DNA of 64,000 nt, taken from positions 372,001 to 436,000 of the forward strand of contig JBAJFG010000529.1 in assembly GCA_037903475.1 (NCBI GenBank), in the 5' to 3' direction. A program made the translations under genes and the position numbers. Positions 10,612-22,459 of this stretch are shown here, one piece after another. This stretch comes from Ancylostoma caninum (taxonomy: Eukaryota; Nematoda; Chromadorea; Rhabditida; Ancylostomatidae). Position 1 is the stretch's first letter. The number at the start of each line of letters is the position of its first letter. The notes beneath the pieces were generated by a model that saw nothing but the letters and a program-made list of their open reading frames with translations, was not told the origin of the DNA and ran no database searches.

Positions 10612-13600
10612 ATGAAGTTGTTGATCAAGAGATGTGAGTGTAACAGTCTACTTCAATGGCAACTAGAACTGCTTTCTAACGCCATTTTGGGCTAACGGGG
10701 TCCTGTGCCCTAAATCCACTTCGATAATTCGCTTTCAGCTGGCAATGTGTCAAACATTATACGTACTTTAAACAGGCTCGGCAACAATTTGCCAAATTCT
10801 TCAGCATGGAGTCATGGCGAACAGCAGTTTAGAGTAGATCAGCTAGACTTTTCTGAATGGTCACAGAGAGCACCTCGATTGATTGCCGGGAAAAATGCTG
10901 ACGTGACAATTACCGCAAAAGATGAGAAAACTTCTTCAAGTACTTCTATTCGACCTACACGTTGCAGATATATACTAGTAAAGGTGCGTAAGTTTTCCTA
11001 CTTAAAGCCTTCTTGCGTTTTTCAATCATCATTATTTTTCTTTTCAGTACATGCTCATTGCACTTTTTATTCTTTTATGTATATGGGCAATTACCGACCT
11101 CTGGTTGTCAGACGTTTTCTCGTTTGAAAAATTTGATTATCTTATCTTCACTCACATAGTCCTTGTAAGTTTTAACCAAATCAGACATCCGTCGGATAGG
11201 AGCCGATCCCTATAGGGATTGGAGCAGCATGCCGACTTGGTTAAAATCGCGTAAAATGGGTGGGACGCGCACACTGCTTTCATGCTAGCACGGAGACTAT
11301 TCGGTTGGGAGGTGAAAAGGAGGTGAAATCGATAAGAGAAGCATGAATGCTCGTATAAGCGGAAGACTCGCAGAAAAAGAAGGCAGCCCGATTTCTGAGT
11401 TCCTCATACGGCGGATGTGTCCAATGCAGACACCTTCGGCTTGATCCTGAATATGATGCTCCGGCTTTCTTGTGGACCGGAGCGATGGCTTCGCGACAGT
11501 CAAGCAGCATGGATTCGTATCGCAGAGTTATAGCAGCTCAACGGAAAATCTTTTGTTCGCTCTCGTGAATTTCTCACGGCCGTTCGGCAAAAAAGAAGTA
11601 TATACCTACATCGACACACTCCTAGTTATCAACTTTAAACGAAGAGGTTCCGTATCTATCTACGGCGTTATACGCATCCACTTTTGTTGCCACGAAATGA
11701 TCAGTGCTCAAGGCTATTGAGTCTTTCGAAGCACCAATATTCCTCAAGTGAAATGCAGTCGTGTTACATATGACCGAATTCCCCTTCTGCAGTAGGAAAC
11801 CTTGTGATTTTTTTTGAATAAAGAACACGTAGTGAGTAATCGTTAAAGACAGGATCTGACGAAATCCTCGACACAAAAGTTGAACTGCCAAACCGGGGAG
11901 ACACATTGTCAGCAAATCATAAATGTTCAACGAACATAAAGACTCATGCGCGAAGAAATCCGAATCGAAGTCGCAAACACATCTGCTTCGCGCGATCACG
12001 GGGCCTTGCATGCGCTAGCGTTCACGGATACTCATTTGTAGTCGCCAGCGTTGCCGGCGCTCACTCGTACAAGCGTGTAACTTCCGTATGGCGGGATCCA
12101 GAGTGTCAAACAGAGCCCGCTCAGTCGCAACAGCATGAGAATTCGTGAATTCTCATGTGTTTTGCACTATTTTACCGTTGGATATGAGTGTAGGACCCTC
12201 GAGACCCCAAAATACAGCAAAATCTCGAACGCTAAGGTTTGAGCGGATGCTGCCTTTGAGAGAACAATACCCTTCACAAGCTTGAGTACACAATGGGACA
12301 TTGCGCATTTCTAATTTCTTATTCTTTTGCGTAGCCTAAATAAATTTCAGTCATGCAGTCAGGAAGATGAATATTGCAAGGAAAGCGGAGCTAAGGATGG
12401 ACTGTGTATCGTCGTGAGGGGGAGTGTGTGGTACCACGCTACCATGACTGGCGCACTGATTAAAAGCATCAACAGCAGCGACGCATTAATGCTCTACTTC
12501 CCCTCACGATGACGCAGACACCCTAGTGGATCAGATATGTAAAACAGTCCTGAAATGTGAACTATGTGAAATTCCAAAGTTCTGCCGCGCAGCATAAGTG
12601 GGACGGCAGGAAGAACTGATGAGCGATATTTTGTAAGATTGGTTGACTGGCACTGTAACTCTTACTATTTCTATATTCTACTTTAGTTCATTGTTTCAAT
12701 CATTGGTATATTTGGAACCTGCTACGAAAGCAGCCTTCTCATGTTTATTCTAGTCGGTATCACGGTACGTTTTCAACATATTACTTTAAGAACTTCGATA
12801 CTATGAAAAATCTTAGGAACGATCACAAGAGGGGCTAAAATTAACCTCTGTCTCATTACTTCTGAAACTTCTCAGAAGAAAGCAACAAAGCACAAGTTTT
12901 CCTGCTCCTTTCTTACCTTACCTTCCTCCCCCCGAGAATGGGTCTCCGAATTTTTGGAATCGCTTCCTAAATTAGAAAAAAAAATATTCTGTGAGCTTAT
13001 TTTTATTGTCTGTTTTTATTATTGATTCGAAAATATTTATTACTAATCATTTGATAGTAAATCAATCTATTAGTACATAGTTTTATTGATCCATAAGAGA
13101 ATTACAACTTTTCCCGTGCCCACTGGCTAGCTAATCTTTTGTTCGGCAGTGATATTTATACAGGCACTCACTTTGACCCAAAGCTGTTTTCTCTTCGGCC
13201 ATATCACTGTAGCTTCACGTATCACAGAGCAAGCCGGTGTAAGCGCGTAGCTATGCTGCCCGATAGCTGCTCCAATGAAACCATTGCAGGCCTGTAACAG
13301 TTCCATGCACTGATGAATGAAACCATTCATGCTTACACCACTACACTCCCTTCTTTGCATCAGCTCGCTACTAGAGCATCCCCAGACCTCGCCACTTCAA
13401 AATGAATAGAATTGAACCGGCGATATAAGAGATAAGGATCGTGGAAATAATACGGATCGATTGCCACGTCACATCGCCATGGATCGCTCCCAAACGGAGC
13501 TCATCGCCCGTACTCTCAAAAATATGCCCAAAATGAACTGGCGATGTGAGCGATAGCGAAAGTAGAAACGCTGCGTATCGATCGCTACACCACATCAGCT

Positions 13601-14789
13601 ACCATCTATCTCACGTCTGGAGTATCCTCATTTACTTTACCCATGTGGCAATCACCGGCGGTCGTGGCACTATTGCTGGCGAAGTCTGAGAATACTCTTA
13701 CAGCAAAAGAACAGCACTAAGTCAGGATCACCATGACCATACATATGTAATACGTTGTTTGGAAAATGTTGAAGGATTGAAGTCCCCATCTAGCGAACCA
13801 TCTCAGTTCAGGGGAAATCCTATTAGTTAAGACAAAACCCGCCAATTCGTAGAATAGAGTTCTGCAGGCTGGTCTCGTCAGACTGGGCCACGGTATTATC
13901 CCAACCGGCCTCTCCGAGGTCAGAGATCAGTCGCTTCTCTGCCGAAACGGAATACTGAAATTTTGCTACCAAAACGTATGTAATCTGGAGGAAACATTAA
14001 ACGCTCTTTTTCCAAACTGGCACATGCAGATCACTAAAGCTCTTCTTAATAATGGTACAGGTACAGGCAGTTTTATATGCATATTCTAAATGTTTGATAA
14101 CTTTGAAGGCGCATTTGCAAGCTGAAGACGGCTTTCAAACTCAACATTCTGACTGTATTTTCTTTTTTTCGCTAGCATCTCGGCATGTTGTTGTATCAAA
14201 CACCACTCCCTGACACTTCATGGAGCTCAGACAGTTATATGTCGGGGGCATTACAAGAACTTTTCACCAATTGAGAATGCTGCCTAGTTCTTTTTGTTGG
14301 CAGAATCAACGCTGTTAAATCAATTTATGCATATTCTCGTTTCTCTAATCATTTATTTGAGACAGCCGTCGGTATTGTTCATCTAATGTTAATGGTTTCT
14401 CTAACGTATGTTTGTTTTTTCAAGGAATTCGGGGAAGAAGGTAAGTGCTTCCAAAATCAGATGCAAAAATTGGTGCATTGTTTGAGCATTACAGAGATCC
14501 TACTCAACTTCCCTGAGATGTACACATATGTTGAGTTGGAATTTCGCCCATATTACATCTATGCTAGTTTAATTACTGAGTACACAATTCGAATGCTATG
14601 TTAGTCGTTGTGAATATTTGTGTAGTCGTGCTTCTTCTTTCTACGCACAACAGTTCTTGAGGAAAACGTTTTCTTACTGAAAGACTGCCTTAAATTTCAG
14701 TAGCCCTCATCCTTGCCTTCCTTACTTTCATTATGTGTCGGTACTATGAGTCTGACAAGGAAACACAAATGTCACCGCTTCGAAAATGA
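10612..14789 (+). CDS. Gene B: four-pass membrane protein, 244 residues, seven exons
   Basis: Exons are 10,612-10,633; 10,739-10,983; 11,048-11,164; 12,687-12,764; 14,362-14,440; 14,495-14,599; 14,701-14,789. The phases chain without a break to 245 codons including the TGA. The start ATG (MKLLIKR) is the only one that keeps the frame into exon 2. A TTTACTACAG site about 35 bases upstream could accept a spliced leader. Residues 1-89 are hydrophilic. They are followed by four hydrophobic segments: one in exon 3 (MLIALFILLCIWAI), one in exon 4 (FIVSIIGIFG), one in exon 5 (GIVHLMLMVSLTYV) and one spanning the last two exons (LALILAFLTFIM). The tail is short and polar. Gene C is a paralogue with the same exon phases. 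The family is unknown; a LAPTM-like or other tetraspan topology is possible but not shown. The exon 5 acceptor (TTTGAG) was chosen because it keeps the phase. Confidence 0.7.
11905..12265. repeat. Interspersed repeat R2 (copy 1)
   Basis: This segment shares an ordered series of words with 32,300-32,635, such as TGGCGGGATCCA, GTGTCAAAC, TCGTGAATT and GAACTCGAGACCCC-like blocks leading to CAGCAAAATCTCGAAC. It lies in intron 3 of gene B, and the second copy lies in an intron of the transporter gene. No coding capacity. Confidence 0.6.
12765..14361. other. Large intron 4 of gene B
   Basis: A 1.6 kb intron. 13,371-13,615 has loosely inverted words (GGCGAT, GATCGC and CACATCGCC types) suggesting a degenerate foldback element. 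No additional exon is required by phase. Confidence 0.4.
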
Positions 14790-16707
14790 ACTAGAGCTAC
14801 TCTGCAAAACTATTCTCCTGTTGTTATGATATATTAATAATTGTACAGTTCACAACTCTGCATGCATTATGTTGGCATTAGGTTTTTCAATAGAACAACG
14901 CCGGATTACACTTTGCTTGTTAAACGGTAGGTTTTTTCTTCATTTGTCCCGTGAAAAAAAGGCAACATCAAAATCTTTTCAGGTGTCGTCTTTGAATGTT
15001 AGTTTGCAGTGTGTAAATGTCATCGTAAAAACTGTCGTTAATGAACTCATACTTCAGTTGTCACATCAGTTGTCTTAATCATGTTCCCCTTTCAGTTACA
15101 CTTCTGTTCTTAATGTATATGATTCAATAAACCTTGTCCGTTATTTATAACTGCTGAACAAGCTTTCTGTTCGCAATTGATCCAATATAGAGACTTAAGA
15201 AGCTGCATTTTGCCCGAGTGCCGCAGTTATCGTAATTTTAACGTTCAAAATCGCATATGTACATACGGAGTCTGTTAAAAGTCTTCGAACAAGCATTATC
15301 GCCTACTTAAAATATGAAAGAGCTTGCTCAGAGAAAAAAACATAGAAATTATCTGCCCACATATCAGTAATTAATATGAATAATGCAATTTTTAAGTTCG
15401 AAGATATCCCAACTGTTAGTTGCAGAGAATCGCGAAAGTGGAGGTGTCAGCTCGACTCATGCACGGAGATACTGTATCCTATCAATTGTTTACCACTATG
15501 CGATAAGGCTCCAAATTCCACAATTATGTAGGAAAAGTCTCCTACTATGAGACCAAAAGCAACTGTGAAAAATTCTAGAACTGTTGTTGTCGTTCGTCTC
15601 CCATCGGGCAGTGGCCAAAAAGTTCATAGTAGAAAACATATCGGAGTGTAGGTATTCCTGAAGTTGAATCAGAATGGCTTCCGCAAAGGTCAACCGATAT
15701 AGTCCAACAGGAGTACACTACTTAATGACAGCACTAGTGCAACTTTGTTTCTAATGTATGTGAAAATCGGAAATCACACTATGACCTTTTCTTTCTCCCT
15801 TTTTAAAGGTAGCACTCTCGCTGGGAAACGTTTTCTTGCAGTTGTGCTTATTTCAAAGGTGCCATCAATTGGAATGTAACTGCAAAAGGAATCACCCCGA
15901 ATCACGCAGTTACTCTTCTCGGCTGGTACAGCATCGATCAGTATTTTCAGATAGCGGAGATCCTTTTCGCACCTCTGCTGCCGCATCCATCTAAGGCGAT
16001 AGATCCCGTACAAATATGGGGTACGCAATGGCAGAATACAACATAGTATTTATTGCATTTTTGATGGTCTTTTCTCCATTATGGGCACTAGAGTAGCCTG
16101 AATTTCATGAAAAAAAAATCGACGTTTTTTATCGTGAGTGCTGTCTTTAAGGCACGGCATCTTTATGCCTGTTTTTGCCACCGTCTTATTCCTTTGCTCT
16201 CGTCAATCAAAAATATGCTAAGTTGGGATTCGAGGGATTCGCCTCTTCATGGTAGCCGCGCGTTCTTTTCATTGTACATGCCGCGTTAACCGGTCGCCAT
16301 GGAAAATTCTCCGCTGGATGTATGTGTCTGACAAGCATGAATTGCTTCCTGAACAGCACTTGCAGTCTCTTCATTTAGACGGTACTTCCCTCATACCGGT
16401 CGGTCCGCAGCTCGAAAGCGAAGGATACTCCCTAACCGTGAGCTTCCGTAATAATGTACGCATAGTTCAATGCGGCTTACAACGCCGATGTTGAATCCCT
16501 ACCGCATCATTTCTGACGTGTCCTGAGTCGAGAGGTGTTGCGGTTTTTGTTGATGTGGTGATTGGTGATTCTCTCATCCAATCTGGAATGGAACTGTGCC
16601 AGCTCCGTTGTAGTGATAAGTCCCTTGCTCCACGGGAACATAAGTGCTGATCTGGATCTTGCTGCAACATATGTTTTTATATGCTTGATTCAGAACTCCT
16701 CTTCTCT
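14790..16707. other. Intergenic, unassigned open frames
   Basis: A minus-strand frame at 15,774-16,028 (about 84 codons, ending in a Lys/Arg/Glu-rich stretch) and a plus-strand frame at 16,249-16,494 look mildly protein-like. Neither has recognisable motifs or a consistent exon partner. The gene B 3' end with an AATAAA signal lies at about 15,125-15,131. Confidence 0.3.
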
Positions 16708-17035
16708 GATGAGGCAATTTTCAGGCAGTTACACCCATACTTCTCACTCGTATACAGACAATGCAAGCATTCAGAGTGATTCCAAAGGTTCTTCGTTCTT
16801 CACATCTCCCAACAGAGATCATGCTCTCTTCAACAATCAAAATCCATCACTTACGATATTCACTTACGATATTTACTCAAACTTGAAATATCGCGTAAAT
16901 ATGATAAGATGGCGCAGATTTCAAATGTGCGCTATGTTGAGGGATGTGATATACGAGGAACCTTTCGAATCACATCCTTGTGTTGTCGGTATGAGAGCGA
17001 GAAATATGGTGTAACTGCCTGAAAATAGCCTCCTC
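16708..17035. mobile_element. Palindromic MITE, about 325 bp
   Basis: The two halves are inverted copies over about 110 bp each. The left half starts at GAGGCAATTTTCAGGCAGTT and the right half ends at AACTGCCTGAAAATAGCCTC. Inner pairs such as GATTCCAAAGGTTC and GAACCTTTCGAATC continue the fold. The plus-strand open frame across it is a by-product. Confidence 0.7.
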
Positions 17036-17640
17036 GAAGGCGGCGAGTTCTGAATCGAGAATGCAAGAACTTATGATGCAGCAAAACTCGAACCAGCAGT
17101 CATGTGCGTGGGTAGCAAAACACACAATTACAGCACGGACGCAGCTTCTTCATTGGTGACGCGAATCGGCAGTTGCAGTGGAGAAAACAAGGACGTTTAT
17201 AGAGTTTATTTACCCAAATATGGTACACACACTGGTTAGGACGCTTCAGCGGTGCCAGAGTGGGGTGCCTGCGGCAAGGGAGCTACTTTCCGGATTTTAC
17301 GGATTTCAAGGATGTTTCATTAAGGCACGTCCTACGGTGGGAGCGATGGAGCTACGGATCGTGAAGCGGCTGCTCGCCGTCCGCTCACACGGATTTATCT
17401 GCCCACCTTGTCTCAGTGGGCTCATTTATAGAGAAATGAGATGATAAGCTCCGCCCAGCGCCTGTCAGCGTGGATCGCAAGGGGTTGCATTCGCGACAAG
17501 TGGCATTGGGATCGTATACGAGGATTGCCAGTCACCACATCAAAAAAAACCGTCGTAACGATCCACCCAGGACCCTTAGGAATGGTGCGGTAAGGATTCG
17601 ACATCAGCGTTGACAGCTGCACTGAACCGTTCACAGAAGA

Positions 17641-18063
17641 GAAGACACTATTAGAACCCGACTACTTTACTCAGTTGAATTGAATGGGAAACGAGTTAGT
17701 CACCAGCTGCACTGAACCGTTCGTTACACTTTTAGGAGAGCCAGAGAGTACCCTTCCCATGTAAGTTGGTATTGGAGCGAGGTAATGTGCTTACCAGCTG
17801 CTGGGATCAGTGAAAACGAATGTTGGTAGGCACATCACCTCGCTCCATCGAGAATGTAGCCGTGGGGCTGACCGGGGCGTCAAGTGCGCCTCTGAATGAA
17901 TACACTATGGTTAGATGAGATAATAGCAATTGTTTGCCCGGAACTGATAGTCCTAAAGCTAGCTGAATGATTCCCATTCTGAAAGTTGGTTGTCTAGAAG
18001 AAGACACTATTAGAACCCGACTACTTTACTCAGTTGAATTGAATGGGAAACGAGTTAGTCACC
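17641..18063. repeat. Exact 64-bp direct repeat, 359 bp apart
   Basis: 17,641-17,704 and 18,000-18,063 are identical over 64 bases (beginning GAAGACACTATTAGAACCCG). A shorter repeat, CAGCTGCACTGAACCGTTC, occurs at 17,613 and again just after the first copy at 17,704. The surrounding 17,036-18,495 sequence has no recognised gene. Confidence 0.8.
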
Positions 18064-18495
18064 ATTTTTACCGATTGCTTCGATCACCTCCTATTCATTA
18101 TAATTAACATAAAGCTGTTGCTTAGAGAATTAGCACTCATTTGTGTTACAGCGATCGCGGCTACTCGCCGGGGTTGCAGTCGTCACAGCCCCGCACCAGA
18201 AAAGGGGCAAATCGGACAACTCCTTCACGCACTCCAGCTTCACGATATGGACAGACAGCGGGAACGGAACCTGCAAAAGTGTGTCAAATTCATGATATCT
18301 GATGAATTCATTCGTTTGACGGACTGAGAGTTATGCTTGCAGGGTGCACCAATGTGTTGCTGCTGTAGGTTTACGGTTCGTCTCCTAAACCGTTTCTTAT
18401 TCTAGTTCTTCATTCAAATGTTCTGACATTTGAATACTTTCCAGTTTTTCTCTTTTCAAAAAGAAGTTTCGCAGTGTGTTGTGAAGTTGTGACGG

Positions 18496-18508
18496 CAAAA
18501 CATACAAC
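18496..18508. repeat. Target-site duplication of the RTE element, left copy
   Basis: CAAAACATACAAC occurs here directly before the 3' tail of the minus-strand RTE element and again at 21,721-21,733 directly after its truncated 5' end. A 13-bp exact match at both junctions is good evidence for a target-primed insertion. Confidence 0.9.
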
Positions 18509-21500
18509 CTTGATCACCTTGATCACCTTGACTCCCGTTGATCTTCGGATATACAGAGCGGGCGCCAGCAATCTTTCCATTTGTCCCTCTCGCGAACCAG
18601 AGTTGTCCAGTGGATTCTGTCCATTCGAGGGACACGGAGAGCATCGTATCCATCCTTGAAGGACTTCGTGAAGAAGTCTGACCATCGGGTCGGCGGTCTT
18701 CCTGTCGTGCGCTTAACGTCCTGTGGAGTCCAGTCGCTGACGGCTCTTATCCAACGGTTGTCGTTATAACGCATCACACGTCCGGCCCACCTAATCTTAC
18801 TCAACTTGGCGTAAGCGGCAGCGTCCCTGATCTTCGATTGTTGACGAAGGGTGGAACTCCGTATTCCAGCCCTCACTTGCGTGAGGCAGCTTATTCTTAG
18901 CATCACCCTCTCGATGGAGCGTTCGACGACGCTGACCGCATTCTCATCCTGCTTGCGCAACGCCCAGGTTTCTGAGGTGTACGTCAAAGCAGGGAGAACG
19001 GTCGTGTTGAAGAGGTGGGCACGGAGCCTGGTGTTCTTCGTCTTCTTCACTACGTCCTCGATGCTCTTGTAAGCTCCCCAAGCAGGCTCGTTTCCTCCTA
19101 CCCAGCTCTGGAGCGAGGTCGTTCATCATGTTGTCTTCCCGACCTAGGTATATGTAGCTGGAGCATTCGGATATGGTCGTTCCGTTGAGCGAGACCCATC
19201 CGTTCTTCATGAACATCGTCTTCGTCAGATTCAGCTGGAGACCAATCTTTTCACACGCGTCCTCAAAGTCGGCCAGCATCTGTTCCGCTTCGCTGATAGT
19301 TGGTGTTATAAGAACGATGTCGTCAGCGAAGCGAAGATGACTAAGTCACCGGCCATCAACTTGCACTCCCATGCTATCCCATTCAAGTTTCCGCATGACG
19401 TCTTCGAGAGTGGCGGTGAATAGTTTTGGCGACACGGTATCTCCTTGCCGAACCCCTCTCTTGACGTCGATGGTGATGTCGTCGTAGAATGGAGAAATCT
19501 TGATCGTGAAGTTGCTGTAGAGCTCACGAAATACCTTGATGTATTGAGCAGGTATGACCTGGTTGCCCAGGGCTTCCAACACCGCTTCCGTCTCAACAGA
19601 GTCAAAGGCTTTCTTCAAATCGATGAACGTGGGACAGAGGGGCATCTTATACTCTCGCGATACTTCGATGAGTCTAGTGACGGTGGGTATGTGGTCGATC
19701 GTACTGAATCCTTTTCGAAACCCTGCTTGCTCGCACGGCTGTCCCTCGTCTAGTGTCCTTTCGATCCTATTGAGGATTACTTGCGTGAAAAGCTTGTAGA
19801 CGATGGACGGTAGGCAGATGGGGCGATAATCTGCATATATAAAAGTGAAAGTTGTGTGTGTGTGTGTTTGTGTGTATGTTCCTTATAGAAATCGCGGAGG
19901 ATGAACCGATCCGGACCAAATTTTGCATACAGGCCCAACGGGGGCCGGCGGAGGTTATAGGCTACTTTGCACCTGGTTGGATTGGTTTATCGAGTATATC
20001 GATTTTATCGATTTTTCCACTAATTTGTCCAGGAGTCGACGAGGATATGTCTACTAGCGTTCTTCAATATGCTGAGCACGATTATGACAGCCGTTTTGCA
20101 TGGCGGTATCGATTTATTGATTTTATCGATTTTTTACAACTTTCGCTCGGGGATCGGTGGGAACATGCCCACTGGGGTTTTCGAATGTGCTGAACACGAA
20201 CATGACAACCGTTTTGAATAACAACATCGATTTACTGATTTCATCGAATTTTGACAGCTTCTAATCGGGGTTCAGTGAGGACATGTCTACCGGAATTATC
20301 GCGCTGATCACAAATACGACAACCACTATGCATGGAATATCGAGTTATTGGTTTTATCGGATTTTTAATCAAGTTTTTGGCTTTTTCCGCTATTTTTGAG
20401 GGACGAGTAAGAGCACATTTACTGAGGTTCTCAAAGATGCTGATCGCAAATATGGCATGTTTTTTCCATAAAGTTATTATCTAAACAACTCACTATTTCA
20501 TTTTTCGCCAATATGTCGGTATGAGGGTCATTTGGGTCCGTCAGCATGTTAATCACCAGAATGATGAGCATTTTCAATGGATTTACCGGTAGTAGCAGAT
20601 TTCCTCATCAACGTGAAATAGCCGGGGTAGTAGAACACCCGATTTACCGGTAGTAGCGAAGCCGGGCATACCGTCTAGTTGCCAATATCCTGCGGGTCTC
20701 CCTTCTTGTACAGCAACACGGTCCTGCTGGTCTTCCATTGGTTAGGTACCCTGCACTCCGACAGGTACCACGTGAAAAGCCTAGCCAAGGTGGTGATGAG
20801 AATTGGCGGTAGGTTCTTCAGATGTTCCGGTCGAATCCTGTCGTGGCCCGGTGCTGTACGATTCTTCATCGACTTGATGGGATCTCGGGAAGGAGAACCG
20901 ATTAGACAACATACCCATCTTCCCCAAGATGACATTGAGGGAGGTGGACGTGGCTATCGAAGAGATCCGAGTAGAAGACGTAGATGACCTTCTCCATTAC
21001 CCTTCTCGATGAAGAAATTGTTCCTTCTGAGAGCCGGAGGGCGGATATCTCGGTCTTGTGATTTGCGAAATCTCGGCGGGCGCTGCGATTGCTTTCCCTT
21101 GCCTCTGCGGCTTCGGCCAACACTGCTGCTCATCTCTCCTAGAGGTCCTCTTTTATCGCTTGTCTGCACCGTTTTGCGAGCTCGGACGTTAGCTGGTAGT
21201 TGCCTGCGGCTCTCGCGGCTCCACGCTGGCGTATGAGCTCGAGGGTCTCGTAAGACAATCGTCTCTTGGTGACTCTCAAACCCTCAGCATTCTTCGCGCT
21301 GTCGCGGAGATGTTGTACAAGCCGATCGTACTCTTCGTCGATGTTGTCGACAACCGCATCTTCCCAAAAGCCGGCTAGCAAAAAGATCCCAATTGATGAC
21401 GGGTTTGGGACTCCTCCTCTTAAGCTTCACGGCTTTCTCTCCTTTCCGTAAGAAGAAGAATCTTGCTCGAAGGAGGCGATGCTCTGATCCGTTGTAGAAC

Positions 21501-21720
21501 TTCGGTACAACACTGACGTCGATCAGGCAGGTTCGATTGACGATGATGTGGTCAATTTCATTATGGTACCCTCCACCAGCTAACTCCCACATCCAGCGTA
21601 GGGAGGTTGGCTTCTGAAATTGTGAGTTACCACGGATGGTCTTCGTCATCATGATGAACTCAGACAGCCTCTCTCCCTCTTCGTTCCACTGCAGGCCGTG
21701 GGTACCGATGTGAAGCCCCT
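18509..21720 (-). mobile_element. 5'-truncated RTE-type non-LTR retrotransposon, split by a Helitron
   Basis: Read on the minus strand it runs from the C-terminal part of an apurinic-type endonuclease (NEIDHIIVNR and GSEHRLL, at about 21,470-21,560) into the reverse transcriptase. There it carries ILLYKKGDPQDIGN-like residues, FIDLKKAFDSVE, RQGDTVSPKLF and FADDIVLI at about 19,310-19,330. It ends in the RTE tail with GRPPTRWSDFF (about 18,660-18,700). Its 3' end is a short tandem tail of CTTGATCAC units (18,509-18,533, as read on the plus strand), typical of RTE. The 5' end stops inside the endonuclease, so the element is truncated; without the Helitron it is about 2.36 kb. Several frameshifts make it inactive. 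It is flanked by a 13-bp duplication. Confidence 0.9.
19830..20678 (+). mobile_element. Non-autonomous Helitron inserted in the RTE element
   Basis: It begins TCTGCATATATAAAAGTGAA and ends GCATACCGTCTAG, matching the TC...CTRR termini of Helitrons, and lies between a host A and a host T as that class requires. Removing the 849 bp rejoins the RTE frame exactly (DIGN next to YRPIC). Near the left end is a GT-rich run. The interior (about 20,030-20,480) has roughly four degenerate tandem units of about 120 bp containing ATGCTGA-CACGA-ATGACAACCGTTTTGCATGG and ATCGATTTATTGATTTTATCG type words. No Rep/helicase is encoded. Orientation follows the CTAG end. Confidence 0.85.
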
Positions 21721-21733
21721 CAAAACATACAAC
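21721..21733. repeat. Target-site duplication of the RTE element, right copy
   Basis: Exact copy of the 13-bp word at 18,496-18,508, abutting the truncated 5' end of the RTE element. Confidence 0.9.
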
Positions 21734-21734
21734 A

Positions 21735-22310
21735 CCACTTTATTAGAGGCAGGGGCCCACCTCGTTTTTCATGCTGATGACTTCAACAGCTCCCTGACCT
21801 CGTAGTTTCGGTGATTCCAACAATGTACAGTGCCGTAGATCCGCCTCGTTCTCAAGGCGCACTGCCTGAGATCACACGTGGCGTTCTGCGGCCGGTCGAC
21901 ACTCAGTCGGTTGGCTGTGGGAACGCTGCCAGCAGGACGCCACGTGTGATCCAGGCGGTGCGTCTTGAGGACGAGGCGGATCTACGGCACTGTAAGTCAT
22001 AGTCACAAAAGTGACGAGAGCCCCGTCCTTGATGAGAACATACTACATATCTGCTCCTTGGAGCTGGAGGGCAGATCGCTCCTGGCTGTGCTGGTTGAAC
22101 GCCACTGCTGCAACGTTGGCTAACAAGTGCTTCCGTGTCCGAACGAGAAGATTGGAGGCTTACCACGTTAATCCAGTCGAGCAAAGTATGTACAGAGTCC
22201 GTCCTTGGAAACACGGTTAAAAGTCGTTTTGAAACACTTCCTCTATACCGCTGGGACCATTGCGTCGAGGAGATTCAGAATCTGCTATTACTTCAAGCAT
22301 GAACGTGAGG
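21735..22310. repeat. Interspersed repeat R1 (copy 1), interrupted by a MITE
   Basis: Ordered similarity to 43,246-43,700 (copy 2): GCAGG-GCCCACCT, GGAGCT, GCAGATCGCTCC, GGCTG-GCTGGTTG, CAACAAGT-TT, TACAGA-CC and GAGGAGATTCAGAATCTGC, followed by TTACTTCAAGCATGAACG. A shorter piece related to its start is at 32,195-32,265. The RTE element and a 165-bp MITE are inserted at or within it. A plus-strand frame starting at 22,205 is partly made of this repeat and should not be taken as a gene start. Confidence 0.6.
21828..21992. mobile_element. 165-bp MITE with TA target duplication
   Basis: Two arms of about 62 bp (CAGTGCCGTAGATCCGCCTC and its inverted copy ending GATCTACGGCACTG) surround a short centre. 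TA flanks both ends, as for Tc1/mariner-type elements. It sits inside repeat R1. Confidence 0.85.
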
Positions 22311-22459
22311 TGAACCTCTTCCCTGAAACGCTCATCCGCTACGTGCCGAAAACACATGGTTTATATTATAAACGGCATCTTTATTTGACAAAACCTTGTA
22401 GAAGGCTGGTCGAGATCATACTTCACATCAAGAGTGTCCTCTCATTTGAACTATTCCAG

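Noticed and set aside
14030..14054. Possible 25-bp extra exon in gene B
   Set aside because: It fits phase only if the next acceptor is placed at 14,365. Using the acceptor at 14,361 needs no extra exon and aligns better with gene C.
16562..17014. Plus-strand frame of 150 codons
   Set aside because: It is largely the palindromic MITE; the frame is a by-product of the inverted repeat.
19852..20193. Plus-strand frame of 113 codons
   Set aside because: It lies wholly in the non-coding Helitron and its tandem units.
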